Program-made: the position numbers and the translations under genes
DNA from: Patescibacteria group bacterium
GTDB lineage: Bacteria; Patescibacteriota; Patescibacteriia; WFTA01; S139-112
DNA length: 17,058 nt
NCBI GenBank assembly: GCA_015485715.1
Contig: WFTA01000078.1
Location: 1 to 17,058, forward strand
Direction: 5' to 3'
Notes under the pieces: model-generated
What the model saw: the letters and a program-made list of their open reading frames with translations, nothing else
Told to the model about the DNA's origin: nothing
The model's database searches: none
Shown here: positions 7,524 to 14,964 of the stretch, piece by piece
Numbering within the stretch: the stretch's first letter is position 1
Layout: every line of letters begins with the position of its first letter

Positions 7524-7625
7524 CCCAGCTCCACTTTTTGGGTAAATCTGTGTTATAAAACCATAGGATGTATAATTTGATTTAAAGCAACATATCTGCA
7601 GATAATGTTGAAAAGTGAAGCTGGG
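7524..7625. repeat. Inverted repeat (15-bp arms, 1 mismatch) enclosing a palindrome
   Basis: Arm CCCAGCTCCACTTTT (7524-7538) pairs with AAAAGTGAAGCTGGG (7611-7625) with one mismatch across a 72-base spacer. Directly inside the right arm, 7588-7610 is a near-perfect palindrome (CAACAT + ATCTGCAGAT + A + ATGTTG, one bulged base). Could be a folded RNA at the 3' end of the Clp-like transcript, or a short MITE/REP-like element; no transposase is near. Confidence 0.6.
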
Positions 7626-7673
7626 CAAGTTAACCAATATACAGTGTTAAAGCCAAAACTATCATTATTGTTA

Positions 7674-7720
7674 TTTTGGATTTGGGACTTGGGATTTTAT
7701 TTGACATTTGGTATTTGGAA
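7674..7720 (+). repeat. Degenerate heptamer array, consensus TTTGGNA
   Basis: Three 7-base units (TTTTGGA, TTTGGGA, CTTGGGA; 7674-7694), a 5-base break, then three more (TTTGACA, TTTGGTA, TTTGGAA; 7700-7720). The period of seven matches the array at 7816-7850. Confidence 0.55.
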
Positions 7721-7729
7721 TTATTTAGA
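7701..7729 (+). promoter_or_regulatory. Possible sigma-70 type promoter upstream of tgt
   Basis: TTGACA at 7701-7706 is a perfect -35 match. The -10 candidates at 7721-7729 (TTATTT, TTTAGA) are poor, and the hexamer overlaps the heptamer array, so chance is likely. It would start transcription about 130 bases before tgt. Confidence 0.22.
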
Positions 7730-7735
7730 AAATTC

Positions 7736-7798
7736 ATTGAAAATTTATCCCGCCTGCTGTGCCGCATGACACAGTCGTATGACTGGGATTGAAAATTT
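7736..7798. repeat. Perfect 11-bp direct repeats flanking a GC-richer hairpin segment
   Basis: ATTGAAAATTT occurs at 7736-7746 and again at 7788-7798. The 41 bases between are clearly GC-richer than their surroundings and can form either CTGTG/CACAG (7757-7761 with 7770-7774) or CAGTC/GACTG (7772-7776 with 7781-7785, GTAT loop); the two stems share bases and exclude each other. The layout resembles a small insertion with a target duplication, or the two faces of an RNA switch. Confidence 0.5.
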
Positions 7799-7815
7799 GT
7801 AAATTATTTTTGCTT

Positions 7816-7850
7816 GTTATTTAGAATTTAGAATTTAGTATTTAGAATTT
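7816..7850 (+). repeat. Heptamer tandem array, consensus AGAATTT
   Basis: Five adjoining 7-base units: GTTATTT, AGAATTT, AGAATTT, AGTATTT, AGAATTT. It ends 13 bases before the tgt start codon, so it lies in the tgt leader. Confidence 0.65.
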
Positions 7851-7863
7851 TAGAGTTTTATCT

Positions 7864-9099
7864 ATGTCTAAACCAATCAAATTTGAAATTATTACCAAAA
7901 GAAAAAATACCAGAGGAAGACTTGCAAAACTTAAAACAAAGCATGGGGAGATGCTCACTCCTGCTTTTGTTGTGGTTGCAACCAATGCTGCCATAAAAGG
8001 TGCGTTAAGTGTAGAAGATTTGAAATCGATAAATGTACAGGTGGTTCTTGGAAATACTTATCATATTCTGATAAGAGATAAACATAAAATAATTAAAAAG
8101 TCAGGAGGAATAGGCAGGTTTATGAACTGGCAGGGGCCTACTATGACAGACTCAGGAGGATATCAGGTGTTCAGTCTGGGACAAAGAATAGAGGATGGGG
8201 TTGGCAAGTTTGCAAATTATGACACTATTTTGAATTCCAAAAAAAGTCCAAAGGTAAATAGAAAAAAATTAGCTAAGGTGACAGATAAAGGAGTGGTTTT
8301 TTATTCTCATACAGATGGTACAAAAATTTTGCTTACACCCCAAAAGTCTATTAAGATTCAAAATGATATAGGAGCTGATATTATTTTTGCATTTGATGAA
8401 CCTGTATCTCCTGCAACTAACTGGCAATATGCCAATATTGCCATGGAAAGGACTCATAGATGGGCTATTCAATCCCTAAAAGCACACAAAAACAAAAATC
8501 AGGCAATATTTGGAATAGTGCAGGGTGGTATCTACGAAGATTTGAGGAAAAAATCAGCTCAGTTTTTATCAAATCTTGAATTTCATGGTTTTGGTATAGG
8601 CGGATCGTATTATAGAGTGGGAAAAAGTGAGCTTTTTAAAGAGCTGGAATGGTCTGTGCCGTATCTGCCAGAAAGCACACCCAAGCACTTTTTGGGTATA
8701 GGTGGAGTAGAGGATATTATTGTATCTATATTTCAAGGAATGGATACATTTGATTGTGTAATACCCAGTAGAGAAGCGCGTCATGGCAGGCTTTATGTCT
8801 TTAATTTTCCAAAAAATGTAAAAACTCGCTTTTTAAAGATCGTTAGAAATTATTTAAAATATAATATTAAACTTGAAAAAACCAGATTTTACACACTTGT
8901 CAAGATTAGACAAGGTAAATATGCATCCAAACTTAGTCCAGTAGATAAAACCTGTGATTGTATAACCTGCAAGCACTACACTCTGGCATATCTTCACCAT
9001 CTGTACAAATCTCAGGAGATGCTATATCATAGACTTGCAACCATTCACAATATAAGATTTTATACCAGACTTATGGAATATATAAGAGATATTTTTTAA
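7864..9099 (+). CDS. tgt: tRNA-guanine transglycosylase (Tgt) with altered base pocket
   Basis: Exchanges guanine at position 34 of GUN-anticodon tRNAs for a queuosine precursor or queuine. Conserved parts: LGNTYH, TDSGGYQVFSL with the base-binding Asp96, VQGG (Gln220), the nucleophile region FDCVIPSREARHG (Asp297), and a complete zinc site C-X-C-X2-C-X25-H (Cys364, Cys366, Cys369, His395). Two pocket positions differ from typical bacterial Tgt: FDEPVSP (Pro180 where bacteria have Cys) and GIGGSYYRVGK (Ser248 and an insertion, where GGLAVGE is usual). An insertion of roughly 30 residues lies after SLGQ (about 104-138), making it 411 residues against about 370-380. First gene after the long gap; the DciA-like gene follows after 6 bases. 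No other queuosine gene is in the window. Confidence 0.92.
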   Translation: MSKPIKFEIITKRKNTRGRLAKLKTKHGEMLTPAFVVVATNAAIKGALSVEDLKSINVQVVLGNTYHILIRDKHKIIKKSGGIGRFMNWQGPTMTDSGGYQVFSLGQRIEDGVGKFANYDTILNSKKSPKVNRKKLAKVTDKGVVFYSHTDGTKILLTPQKSIKIQNDIGADIIFAFDEPVSPATNWQYANIAMERTHRWAIQSLKAHKNKNQAIFGIVQGGIYEDLRKKSAQFLSNLEFHGFGIGGSYYRVGKSELFKELEWSVPYLPESTPKHFLGIGGVEDIIVSIFQGMDTFDCVIPSREARHGRLYVFNFPKNVKTRFLKIVRNYLKYNIKLEKTRFYTLVKIRQGKYASKLSPVDKTCDCITCKHYTLAYLHHLYKSQEMLYHRLATIHNIRFYTRLMEYIRDIF

Positions 9100-9105
9100 T
9101 CCTAT

Positions 9106-9390
9106 ATGGATTTTAAAGACATACTCAAAAAACAATTAAACAAAAAAGGCTTGGCAAAATCAGTCCAAGCTGCGCTTGTCTGTGATGCATTAGAAGAATG
9201 GATAGACAAAAATTTGCCGCAAGAACTAAAGAAAGATTTAGAAGTTATAAGTTTTAGAGACGGAGTGCTAAAGGTGCGAGTTGCGTCATCTGTAATATCA
9301 CAGGAACTAAAGTTGAAACACAGTGATATACTTGAATATATCAAAAATAAATCAGGAGAAGATATTGTAAAAAAAATTGTATTTGTTTAA
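9106..9390 (+). CDS. DciA/DUF721 family protein
   Basis: 94 residues matching the DUF721 pattern: an N-terminal helix, a central EEW (residues 31-33), then a strand pair with DGVLKVRVASSVISQELK (about 52-69) and a terminal KKIVFV strand. Members of this family include DciA, which helps load the DnaB replicative helicase in bacteria that lack DnaC/DnaI. The basic disordered tail of larger DciA proteins is absent, leaving only the core domain. It begins 6 bases after the tgt stop and is probably cotranscribed with it. The helicase-loading role is inferred from the family. Confidence 0.72.
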   Translation: MDFKDILKKQLNKKGLAKSVQAALVCDALEEWIDKNLPQELKKDLEVISFRDGVLKVRVASSVISQELKLKHSDILEYIKNKSGEDIVKKIVFV

Positions 9391-9434
9391 AATTTTTATA
9401 TTGACTTTTATTTCTTAATATTTAAAAAATTCCT

Positions 9435-9740
9435 ATGTTTAATAATCGTAGCGAACAATGTTTTGAAACAACCCTACCAATGATTTTAAATTTAGAAATT
9501 AAGCAACAAGAGAAAAAAGTAGAATATGATGAGGTATATGACGATGAACGGGAAATTGTGTTAAGACCAAACAAAGACATTGGAGATGGTACTATATATA
9601 TGGGAATTTTAGAGCATGGTAATAATACATTTTTTATTTTCCGAGGACATTTTTTAAATAAAAAAGGAGAGCGTAAATATGGTTTAATTTTTGTTCCTGA
9701 AGAAGATATATCAGATTTTTTACGCAATAGAATTGGTTAA
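9435..9740 (+). CDS. Hypothetical 101-residue protein
   Basis: Soluble protein without membrane helix or signal. An acidic stretch rich in Glu and Asp (about residues 26-40) precedes what looks like a small beta-rich fold: TIYMGILEHGNNTFFIFRGHFLN and then YGLIFVPEEDISDFL near the end. No known motif is recognised. The dus start follows after 5 bases. The 44-base gap before it (9391-9434) is AT-rich and contains TTGACT at 9401-9406, without a well-spaced -10 box. Length, clean context and patterned hydrophobic residues support a real gene. The function is unknown. Confidence 0.6.
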   Translation: MFNNRSEQCFETTLPMILNLEIKQQEKKVEYDEVYDDEREIVLRPNKDIGDGTIYMGILEHGNNTFFIFRGHFLNKKGERKYGLIFVPEEDISDFLRNRIG

Positions 9741-9745
9741 AGAAT

Positions 9746-10780
9746 ATGAAAATGGGTTTTTGGAAAAAACTAAAAAAACCTTTTTTTGTTTTGGCTCCAA
9801 TGCATGATGTTACAGATACTGCATTTAGGCAGATGATAGTTGATATAGAAAATATTGACGGCTCGATGTTTAACCCTGAAAAACCTAAAAAAAGATACTC
9901 AGGCCGGCCAGATGTCCTGTTTACTGAATTTGTATCAATAGACGGACTGCTTCATTCTTATTCACGGGATAAAATGATTGACAGATATCTAAGATTTGAT
10001 GAGATTGAAAGGCCTCTTGTTGCCCAGATTTGGGGCAGAGATCCTGATAAGTTTAAACATGCTGCTGAGATTATAGCAGAACTTGGATTTGACGGCATAG
10101 ATATAAATATGGGTTGCCCTACCAAACACGCAGTGAAGGCAAAAACCTGCTCATATCTGATAAACGAACCCCAACTTGCCCAAAAAATAATAAAAAAGAC
10201 AAAAGAAGGAGCAGGACATCTTCCAGTATCTGTAAAGACAAGGCTTGGATATGATAAGGATGTATCCTTAGAATGGATTAAATATTTACTGGATACAGAG
10301 CCTGCAGTTATTACAATTCATGCTAGAATAGCAAAACATATGTCCAAGTATCCTGCCAACTGGGGCAAGATTGGAGCAATAGTCCGGCTAAGAGATCAGA
10401 TGAAATCACAGACATACATCATAGGAAATGGTGATGTAAAAAGCCTTGAAGATGGGAGGGAAAAAGCACACATATATAAAGTAGACGGAGTTATGATAGG
10501 AAGAGGTGTGTTTTCAAATCATTGGCTTTTCACAGGAAGAAACCCGGAAGACATAACGGTAGAAGAAAGACTTGAGGCTATTATAAGGCATGCTTATTTA
10601 TATGAAAAAAATTTTCAGGATAGAAGAAATTTTTGTGTGATGAGAAAAAACTTTAAAGCATATCTTAAATTTGTAAAAAACAGCAAATCTTTGAAGATGA
10701 ATCTGATGCAAGCAAGGTCTGCGAATGAGGTGGAGAGTATGGTCAGAGTATGGTATAATAATTATACAACCAAAGAATAA
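9746..10780 (+). CDS. dus: tRNA-dihydrouridine synthase
   Basis: FMN-dependent reduction of uridine to dihydrouridine in tRNA D-loops. TIM-barrel landmarks in order: LAPMHDVTDTAFR near the N-terminus, VAQIWGRDP, DINMGCP with the catalytic Cys124, VKTRLG, ITIHAR, GNGDV and GVMIGRGVF (FMN-phosphate loop), followed by a helical RNA-binding tail. 344 residues is normal. Unusual features are a roughly 20-residue insert after TDTAFRQM (about 30-52), and the segment after the catalytic Cys, which reads KHAVKAKTCSYLI where most Dus have a Gly-rich GxGaaLl. It cannot be assigned to DusA, B or C from motifs alone. ATG at 9752 is a possible alternative start two codons in. Confidence 0.92.
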   Translation: MKMGFWKKLKKPFFVLAPMHDVTDTAFRQMIVDIENIDGSMFNPEKPKKRYSGRPDVLFTEFVSIDGLLHSYSRDKMIDRYLRFDEIERPLVAQIWGRDPDKFKHAAEIIAELGFDGIDINMGCPTKHAVKAKTCSYLINEPQLAQKIIKKTKEGAGHLPVSVKTRLGYDKDVSLEWIKYLLDTEPAVITIHARIAKHMSKYPANWGKIGAIVRLRDQMKSQTYIIGNGDVKSLEDGREKAHIYKVDGVMIGRGVFSNHWLFTGRNPEDITVEERLEAIIRHAYLYEKNFQDRRNFCVMRKNFKAYLKFVKNSKSLKMNLMQARSANEVESMVRVWYNNYTTKE

Positions 10781-10804
10781 TTTACATCTGTTTTAAGGGT
10801 TGTT

Positions 10805-11971
10805 ATGAATATCAAAGATAAACACGAAATGGATTATTACTTGTTAATTGCGCTTGCGGTTTTGATTATATTTGGGTTTGTAGTTTTATCATCAGCATCC
10901 TTTGTTTTAGGGTATCAAAAATTTGGAGATTCTTTTTATTATGTAAAACATCAGCTTATATTTGGACTTATACCGGGTATCTTTGCCCTGTTAGTCACAC
11001 AAAAAATACCATATATTTTTTTTAAGAAAATATCATTTTGGCTCTTTTTGTTTTCAATATTTTTACTTATTCTGGTATTTGTGCCGGGTATTGGACTGGA
11101 ATTAGGAGGTGCACAAAGTTGGATAGTGGTAGGTGGTATTTCATTTCAGCCAGCAGAGCTGCTTAAATTGTCTTTTATCTTGTATTTGGCTTCATGGCTG
11201 GAAAATAGGGGACAAGGTATAAAGAATTTAAAATACGGATTTTTACCATTTGTCGTTTTGTTGGGACTTGTGTCACTGCTAATTATTAAGCAGCCTGATA
11301 TAGGAACTCTTTCTATTATAATATCTTCTGCTATCGGGATGTATTATATAGCTGGAGCACCTCTATACCATCTTTTTATTTTGGGCGGAATCGGGGGTTT
11401 TTTATTTTATATCCTTATCAAGCTTGAACCATACAGATTAAGCCGAATTATTGCTTTTTTAAATCCTGAAAAAGATTCACTTGGAATTGGGTATCAGGCA
11501 AGACAGGCTATTTTGGCTGTTGGTTCAGGTGGACTTTTGGGACTTGGCCTTGGACAATCAAGACAAAAATTTGCCTATCTCCCGGAAGTTGCAGCTGACT
11601 CTATATTTGCTGTTATGGCTGAAGAGCTTGGATTTATTATTACGTTTTTATTTCTGATATTATTTTTTTATATTATATACAGGATTCTCAAAAACGCCTA
11701 TTTTGCTCCTGATTATTTTGCTCGTCTTACTGCTGTAGGTATAGCTGTATGGTTTGCATGGCAGGCATTTATCAATATAGGTGCCATGATTGGACTGGTT
11801 CCTCTTACGGGGATACCTTTACCTTTTGTATCCTATGGAGGTACTGCACTTTTTGTAAACTTGGCAGCTATGGGTATAATTTTAAATATATCAAAATACA
11901 CTAAAAAAACACCGCTTAAGGGACAACTCATCAAAGTTAAAAGAACACGTATAATTAAGAGAAAAAGATAG
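10805..11971 (+). CDS. ftsW: FtsW/RodA-type SEDS peptidoglycan glycosyltransferase, probably FtsW
   Basis: Polytopic membrane enzyme (388 residues, about 10 helices) that polymerises lipid II with a partner PBP during septation. SEDS landmarks: QPAELLK, KQPDIGT, FLNPEKDSLGIGYQ.RQA, VGSGGLLGLGLGQS.QKFAYLPE, DSIFAVMAEELGF with the probable catalytic Asp265, and IPLPFVSYGGTA near the last helices. The C-terminal tail is strongly basic and cytoplasmic. FtsW and RodA are similar in sequence; I favour FtsW because murG starts one base after the stop and an FtsB/DivIC-like gene lies downstream. AAGGG at 10795-10799 may be a ribosome binding site. Confidence 0.9.
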   Translation: MNIKDKHEMDYYLLIALAVLIIFGFVVLSSASFVLGYQKFGDSFYYVKHQLIFGLIPGIFALLVTQKIPYIFFKKISFWLFLFSIFLLILVFVPGIGLELGGAQSWIVVGGISFQPAELLKLSFILYLASWLENRGQGIKNLKYGFLPFVVLLGLVSLLIIKQPDIGTLSIIISSAIGMYYIAGAPLYHLFILGGIGGFLFYILIKLEPYRLSRIIAFLNPEKDSLGIGYQARQAILAVGSGGLLGLGLGQSRQKFAYLPEVAADSIFAVMAEELGFIITFLFLILFFYIIYRILKNAYFAPDYFARLTAVGIAVWFAWQAFINIGAMIGLVPLTGIPLPFVSYGGTALFVNLAAMGIILNISKYTKKTPLKGQLIKVKRTRIIKRKR

Positions 11972-11972
11972 T

Positions 11973-13073
11973 ATGAAAAAAATTTTATTTTCAGGAGGTG
12001 GAACGTTAGGGCCGGTTATACCTTTAATTTCTCTAATCAAATATATACATAACAATAACGAAAATCATAAAATATACTGGATAGGTACATATAAAGGAAT
12101 AGAAAAGGATTTTTTGGAAAATGAAGATGTTGTATATAGAGGAATAATTACAGCTAAACTTAGGAGATACTTTGACTGGCGAAATTTTCTTATTCCTTTT
12201 CAGCTTTTTATAGGTATTTTACAAAGTATTTACTATATCTCAAAATGGAAAATTGATGTGATCTTTTCTGCAGGAGCTTTTACGGCTGTACCTGTATCTA
12301 TTGCAGGATGGCTGTTAAGAAAGAGGATCATCATTCATCAACAGGATGTTGAGATAAGTCTTTCCAATAAAATTATTGCTTATTTTGCTGATATAGTCAC
12401 AGTATCTCTTCCACATCATCAACAGTACTTTGAGAAGAAGGGTCTTAAGGTGTATCTAACTGGAAATCCTGTAAGAGAAGAAATAAAAAAAGTAAAAAAA
12501 ATGCCCAGAGAAAAAATTATATCAAATATAAACAATAGAACATTAAAAGAAAAAATAAAAAACAATAATTTACCTATTTTATTGATTACAGGGGGAGGGA
12601 CTGGTGCAAGACAAATCAATGAGCTTGTTTTGTCTGTACTTCAAGATCTGATAGAACGTTTCTTTATTATACATGTAACTGGAAAAGGTAGATTTAGAAA
12701 CCAGCCGGATATGAAGAATTATATTTGTTTTGAGAATATAAAGGAAGAATACCCTTATTTGCTTGCATTGGCCGACATTGTAATAAGCAGGGCAGGTATG
12801 TCATCTTTGACTGAGTTTGCATATTTAGGAAAGCCGGTTATTCTTATACCTATGCCGGATTCACATCAGGAGAGAAACTCTGAATATTTTGCTAAAAAAG
12901 ATGCTGTTATTGAGCTTAAAATAAAAAATATAGATCAGGAAAGCAGAAGTTTGTTTAAAAATACATTATTTGATCTGGCAACTGATACAGACAAGAAAAA
13001 ACAACTTTCAGAAAATATATCTTCAATTTTATCACCAAACGCTTGCGAAAATATTACAAAAATCATATTATGA
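11973..13073 (+). CDS. murG: MurG-like UDP-GlcNAc:lipid I glycosyltransferase with unusual substrate loops
   Basis: GT-B enzyme that adds GlcNAc to lipid I to make lipid II at the inner membrane face. Two-domain layout and several motifs are kept: TGNPVRE, SRAGMSSLTE (272-281) and HQERN (298-302). Others are changed. The first loop is GGGTLGPV (8-15) with Pro14 where classical MurG has His; HEQN is HQQD (122-125) without the following Gly; and GGSQGA is GGGTGA (207-212). The PMPDSHQ segment is about three residues shorter than PFPAATDDHQ. I recall similar variants in CPR MurG proteins, so they are probably lineage traits rather than decay. 366 residues is normal. One base separates it from ftsW. 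Confidence 0.85.
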   Translation: MKKILFSGGGTLGPVIPLISLIKYIHNNNENHKIYWIGTYKGIEKDFLENEDVVYRGIITAKLRRYFDWRNFLIPFQLFIGILQSIYYISKWKIDVIFSAGAFTAVPVSIAGWLLRKRIIIHQQDVEISLSNKIIAYFADIVTVSLPHHQQYFEKKGLKVYLTGNPVREEIKKVKKMPREKIISNINNRTLKEKIKNNNLPILLITGGGTGARQINELVLSVLQDLIERFFIIHVTGKGRFRNQPDMKNYICFENIKEEYPYLLALADIVISRAGMSSLTEFAYLGKPVILIPMPDSHQERNSEYFAKKDAVIELKIKNIDQESRSLFKNTLFDLATDTDKKKQLSENISSILSPNACENITKIIL

Positions 13074-13124
13074 TATATAACTTTGAATAAAATATAAAAA
13101 TAATTAATTTCAATTTAAAATATT

Positions 13125-14942
13125 ATGAATTTGAATAAAATTAGAAATTTTTCAATTATAGCTCATATAGATCATGGAAAAAGCACTCTGGCAGACAGGA
13201 TGATAGAGCTCACTCATACAGTAGACGAAAGGCAAATGCGAGAACAGCTTCTGGATACTATGGATATAGAGCAGGAAAGGGGAATTACTATTAAAATGCA
13301 ACCTGTGAGAATGGAGTATAAGTCATCAGATGGAAATGCTTACATATTTAATCTTATAGATACACCCGGCCATGTAGATTTTTATTATGAAGTTTCAAGA
13401 TCTTTAGCTGCTGTAGAAGGCGCGCTTTTAGTGGTTGACGCAACGCAGGGTATCCAAGCCCAGACACTTGCTAACCTTCATCTTGCCCTAGAAGAAGACC
13501 TTGAGATCATTCCTGTAATAAATAAAATAGATATGCCATCAGCGCAGATAGAAAAAGTATCAGAAGAAATTTCCAAACTCCTCTATGGAGATGCAAATGC
13601 CAGCAAAGAAAAAATTATCAAAATATCTGCCAAGACAGGACAGAATATACCAGAGCTCATGGAAAGAATTGTACAGGATATTCCTCATCCTCAAACAAAA
13701 AACATCTGCGCTCTCAGAGCATTGATATTTGATTCTACATATGATAATTATCAGGGTGTTTTGGCTTACATACGTGTTATAGATGGAGAAGTGAAAAAGG
13801 GGGATAAACTTTATCTGATAAGTACTCAGGAAGAAATAGAAGTGCTTGAAGTCGGTATATTCAAGCCTGATAGAAAAAAGATTGACAAACTATCTGCAGG
13901 TGAAATAGGGTATATTGTTACAGGCCTTAAAGATCTCTCTTCTGTAAAAGTAGGAGATACTATTATAAAATCAGAAGAAAAAGACAAATCTCAAACGCTT
14001 AAACTGCCGGGTTACAAGAAGGTAAACCCTATGGTTTTTGCCGGCATATATCCCAAAAATTCTGAAGAATTTGAACAGTTAAGAGAAGCACTGGAAAAAA
14101 TAAATCTAAACGACTCATCGTTTCAGTTTGTTCCTGAAAAGTCACAAGCACTGGGACCGGGATTTAGGTGTGGATTTCTAGGACTTTTACATCTTGACAT
14201 TATCAAAGAGCGGGTTATCAGAGAATTTGGTATAGAACTTGTTATCACCATGCCTTCTGTGGAGTATAAAGTTGAACTCAAATCAGGTGAAGTAATAAAT
14301 GTCCGCAGACCCCAAGATATGCCTGATCCATCTGCTATTTCCAGAACATATGAGCCATGGGCCAATATAGAAATTGTAACTCCAAAAGATTATATAGGAG
14401 CTGTAATGGCTGTTCTTCAGGAGAAAAGGGGACAATATAGATATACTGAATATCTTGATAAAGACAGGGTAATTTTAAAATACTCTGTTCCACTTGCCTC
14501 GATTTTGACTGATTTTTATGATAAAATAAAAAGTGTATCCAGAGGATTTGCATCTGTATCATGGGAATTTGAAGACTGGAAAGAAAGTAAAATAGTAAAA
14601 CTGGATATTCTGATAGCTGAACACAGAGAAGAAAGTCTCTCACAGCTTGTATTTGCAGATGATGCATACAGGGTAGGGAGAAAAATGGTAGAAAGACTGA
14701 AAGAAGTTTTGCCACGTCAGCTTTTTGTGGTAAAAATTCAGGCAGCTATAGGAGGAAAAATAATTGCAGCAGAAAGACTATCAGCTCTCAAAAAAGATGT
14801 AACAGCTAAATTATACGGTGGTGATGTCACAAGAAAAATGAAGCTTATAGAAAAACAGAAAAAAGGCAAAAAGAGGATGATGCAGGCAGGGAAAGTGGAT
14901 ATTCCTACCAATATTTATTTTGAAATACTTAAAAAAGAATAA
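13125..14942 (+). CDS. lepA: Elongation factor 4 (LepA)
   Basis: Ribosomal translocation-type GTPase that associates with the ribosome and the membrane. All G motifs are intact: AHIDHGKST (13-21), RGITIK, DTPGHVDF (79-86), NKID (133-136) and SAKTG. The EF-G-like domains follow, including GPGFRCGFLGLLHLDI and the LepA-specific C-terminal domain (from about residue 480) ending in GKKRMMQAGKVDIPTN. At 605 residues it is full length with no break. It begins 51 bases after murG; that gap is almost pure A/T with no clear terminator. No Shine-Dalgarno sequence is visible before the ATG. Confidence 0.98.
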   Translation: MNLNKIRNFSIIAHIDHGKSTLADRMIELTHTVDERQMREQLLDTMDIEQERGITIKMQPVRMEYKSSDGNAYIFNLIDTPGHVDFYYEVSRSLAAVEGALLVVDATQGIQAQTLANLHLALEEDLEIIPVINKIDMPSAQIEKVSEEISKLLYGDANASKEKIIKISAKTGQNIPELMERIVQDIPHPQTKNICALRALIFDSTYDNYQGVLAYIRVIDGEVKKGDKLYLISTQEEIEVLEVGIFKPDRKKIDKLSAGEIGYIVTGLKDLSSVKVGDTIIKSEEKDKSQTLKLPGYKKVNPMVFAGIYPKNSEEFEQLREALEKINLNDSSFQFVPEKSQALGPGFRCGFLGLLHLDIIKERVIREFGIELVITMPSVEYKVELKSGEVINVRRPQDMPDPSAISRTYEPWANIEIVTPKDYIGAVMAVLQEKRGQYRYTEYLDKDRVILKYSVPLASILTDFYDKIKSVSRGFASVSWEFEDWKESKIVKLDILIAEHREESLSQLVFADDAYRVGRKMVERLKEVLPRQLFVVKIQAAIGGKIIAAERLSALKKDVTAKLYGGDVTRKMKLIEKQKKGKKRMMQAGKVDIPTNIYFEILKKE

Positions 14943-14964
14943 TATTTAAAATTTATTTTAACCT

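Larger units (their letters stand above)
7503..7863. other. Intergenic region, 361 bases, no gene
   Basis: The only long non-coding stretch in the window. Stops are frequent in all frames and no ORF with a plausible product appears. It holds a 15-bp inverted repeat with an internal palindrome (7524-7625), two heptamer arrays (7674-7720 and 7816-7850), a GC-richer hairpin segment between 11-bp direct repeats (7736-7798) and a possible promoter for tgt. No convincing rho-independent terminator (GC-rich stem plus T-run) follows the Clp-like gene. It probably divides two transcription units. Confidence 0.8.

Noticed and set aside
7674..7850. CRISPR array
   Set aside because: The repeats are 7 bases long, degenerate and adjoining, with no unique spacers and no cas genes.
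7503..7863. Intrinsic terminator or preQ1 riboswitch in the gap
   Set aside because: The stems found lack a following T-run, and I could not trace the preQ1 aptamer pseudoknot. Kept only as structural repeats.
9102..9344. Minus-strand ORF opposite the DciA-like gene
   Set aside because: Ser/Phe-rich translation typical of an antisense shadow; the + strand frame matches DUF721.
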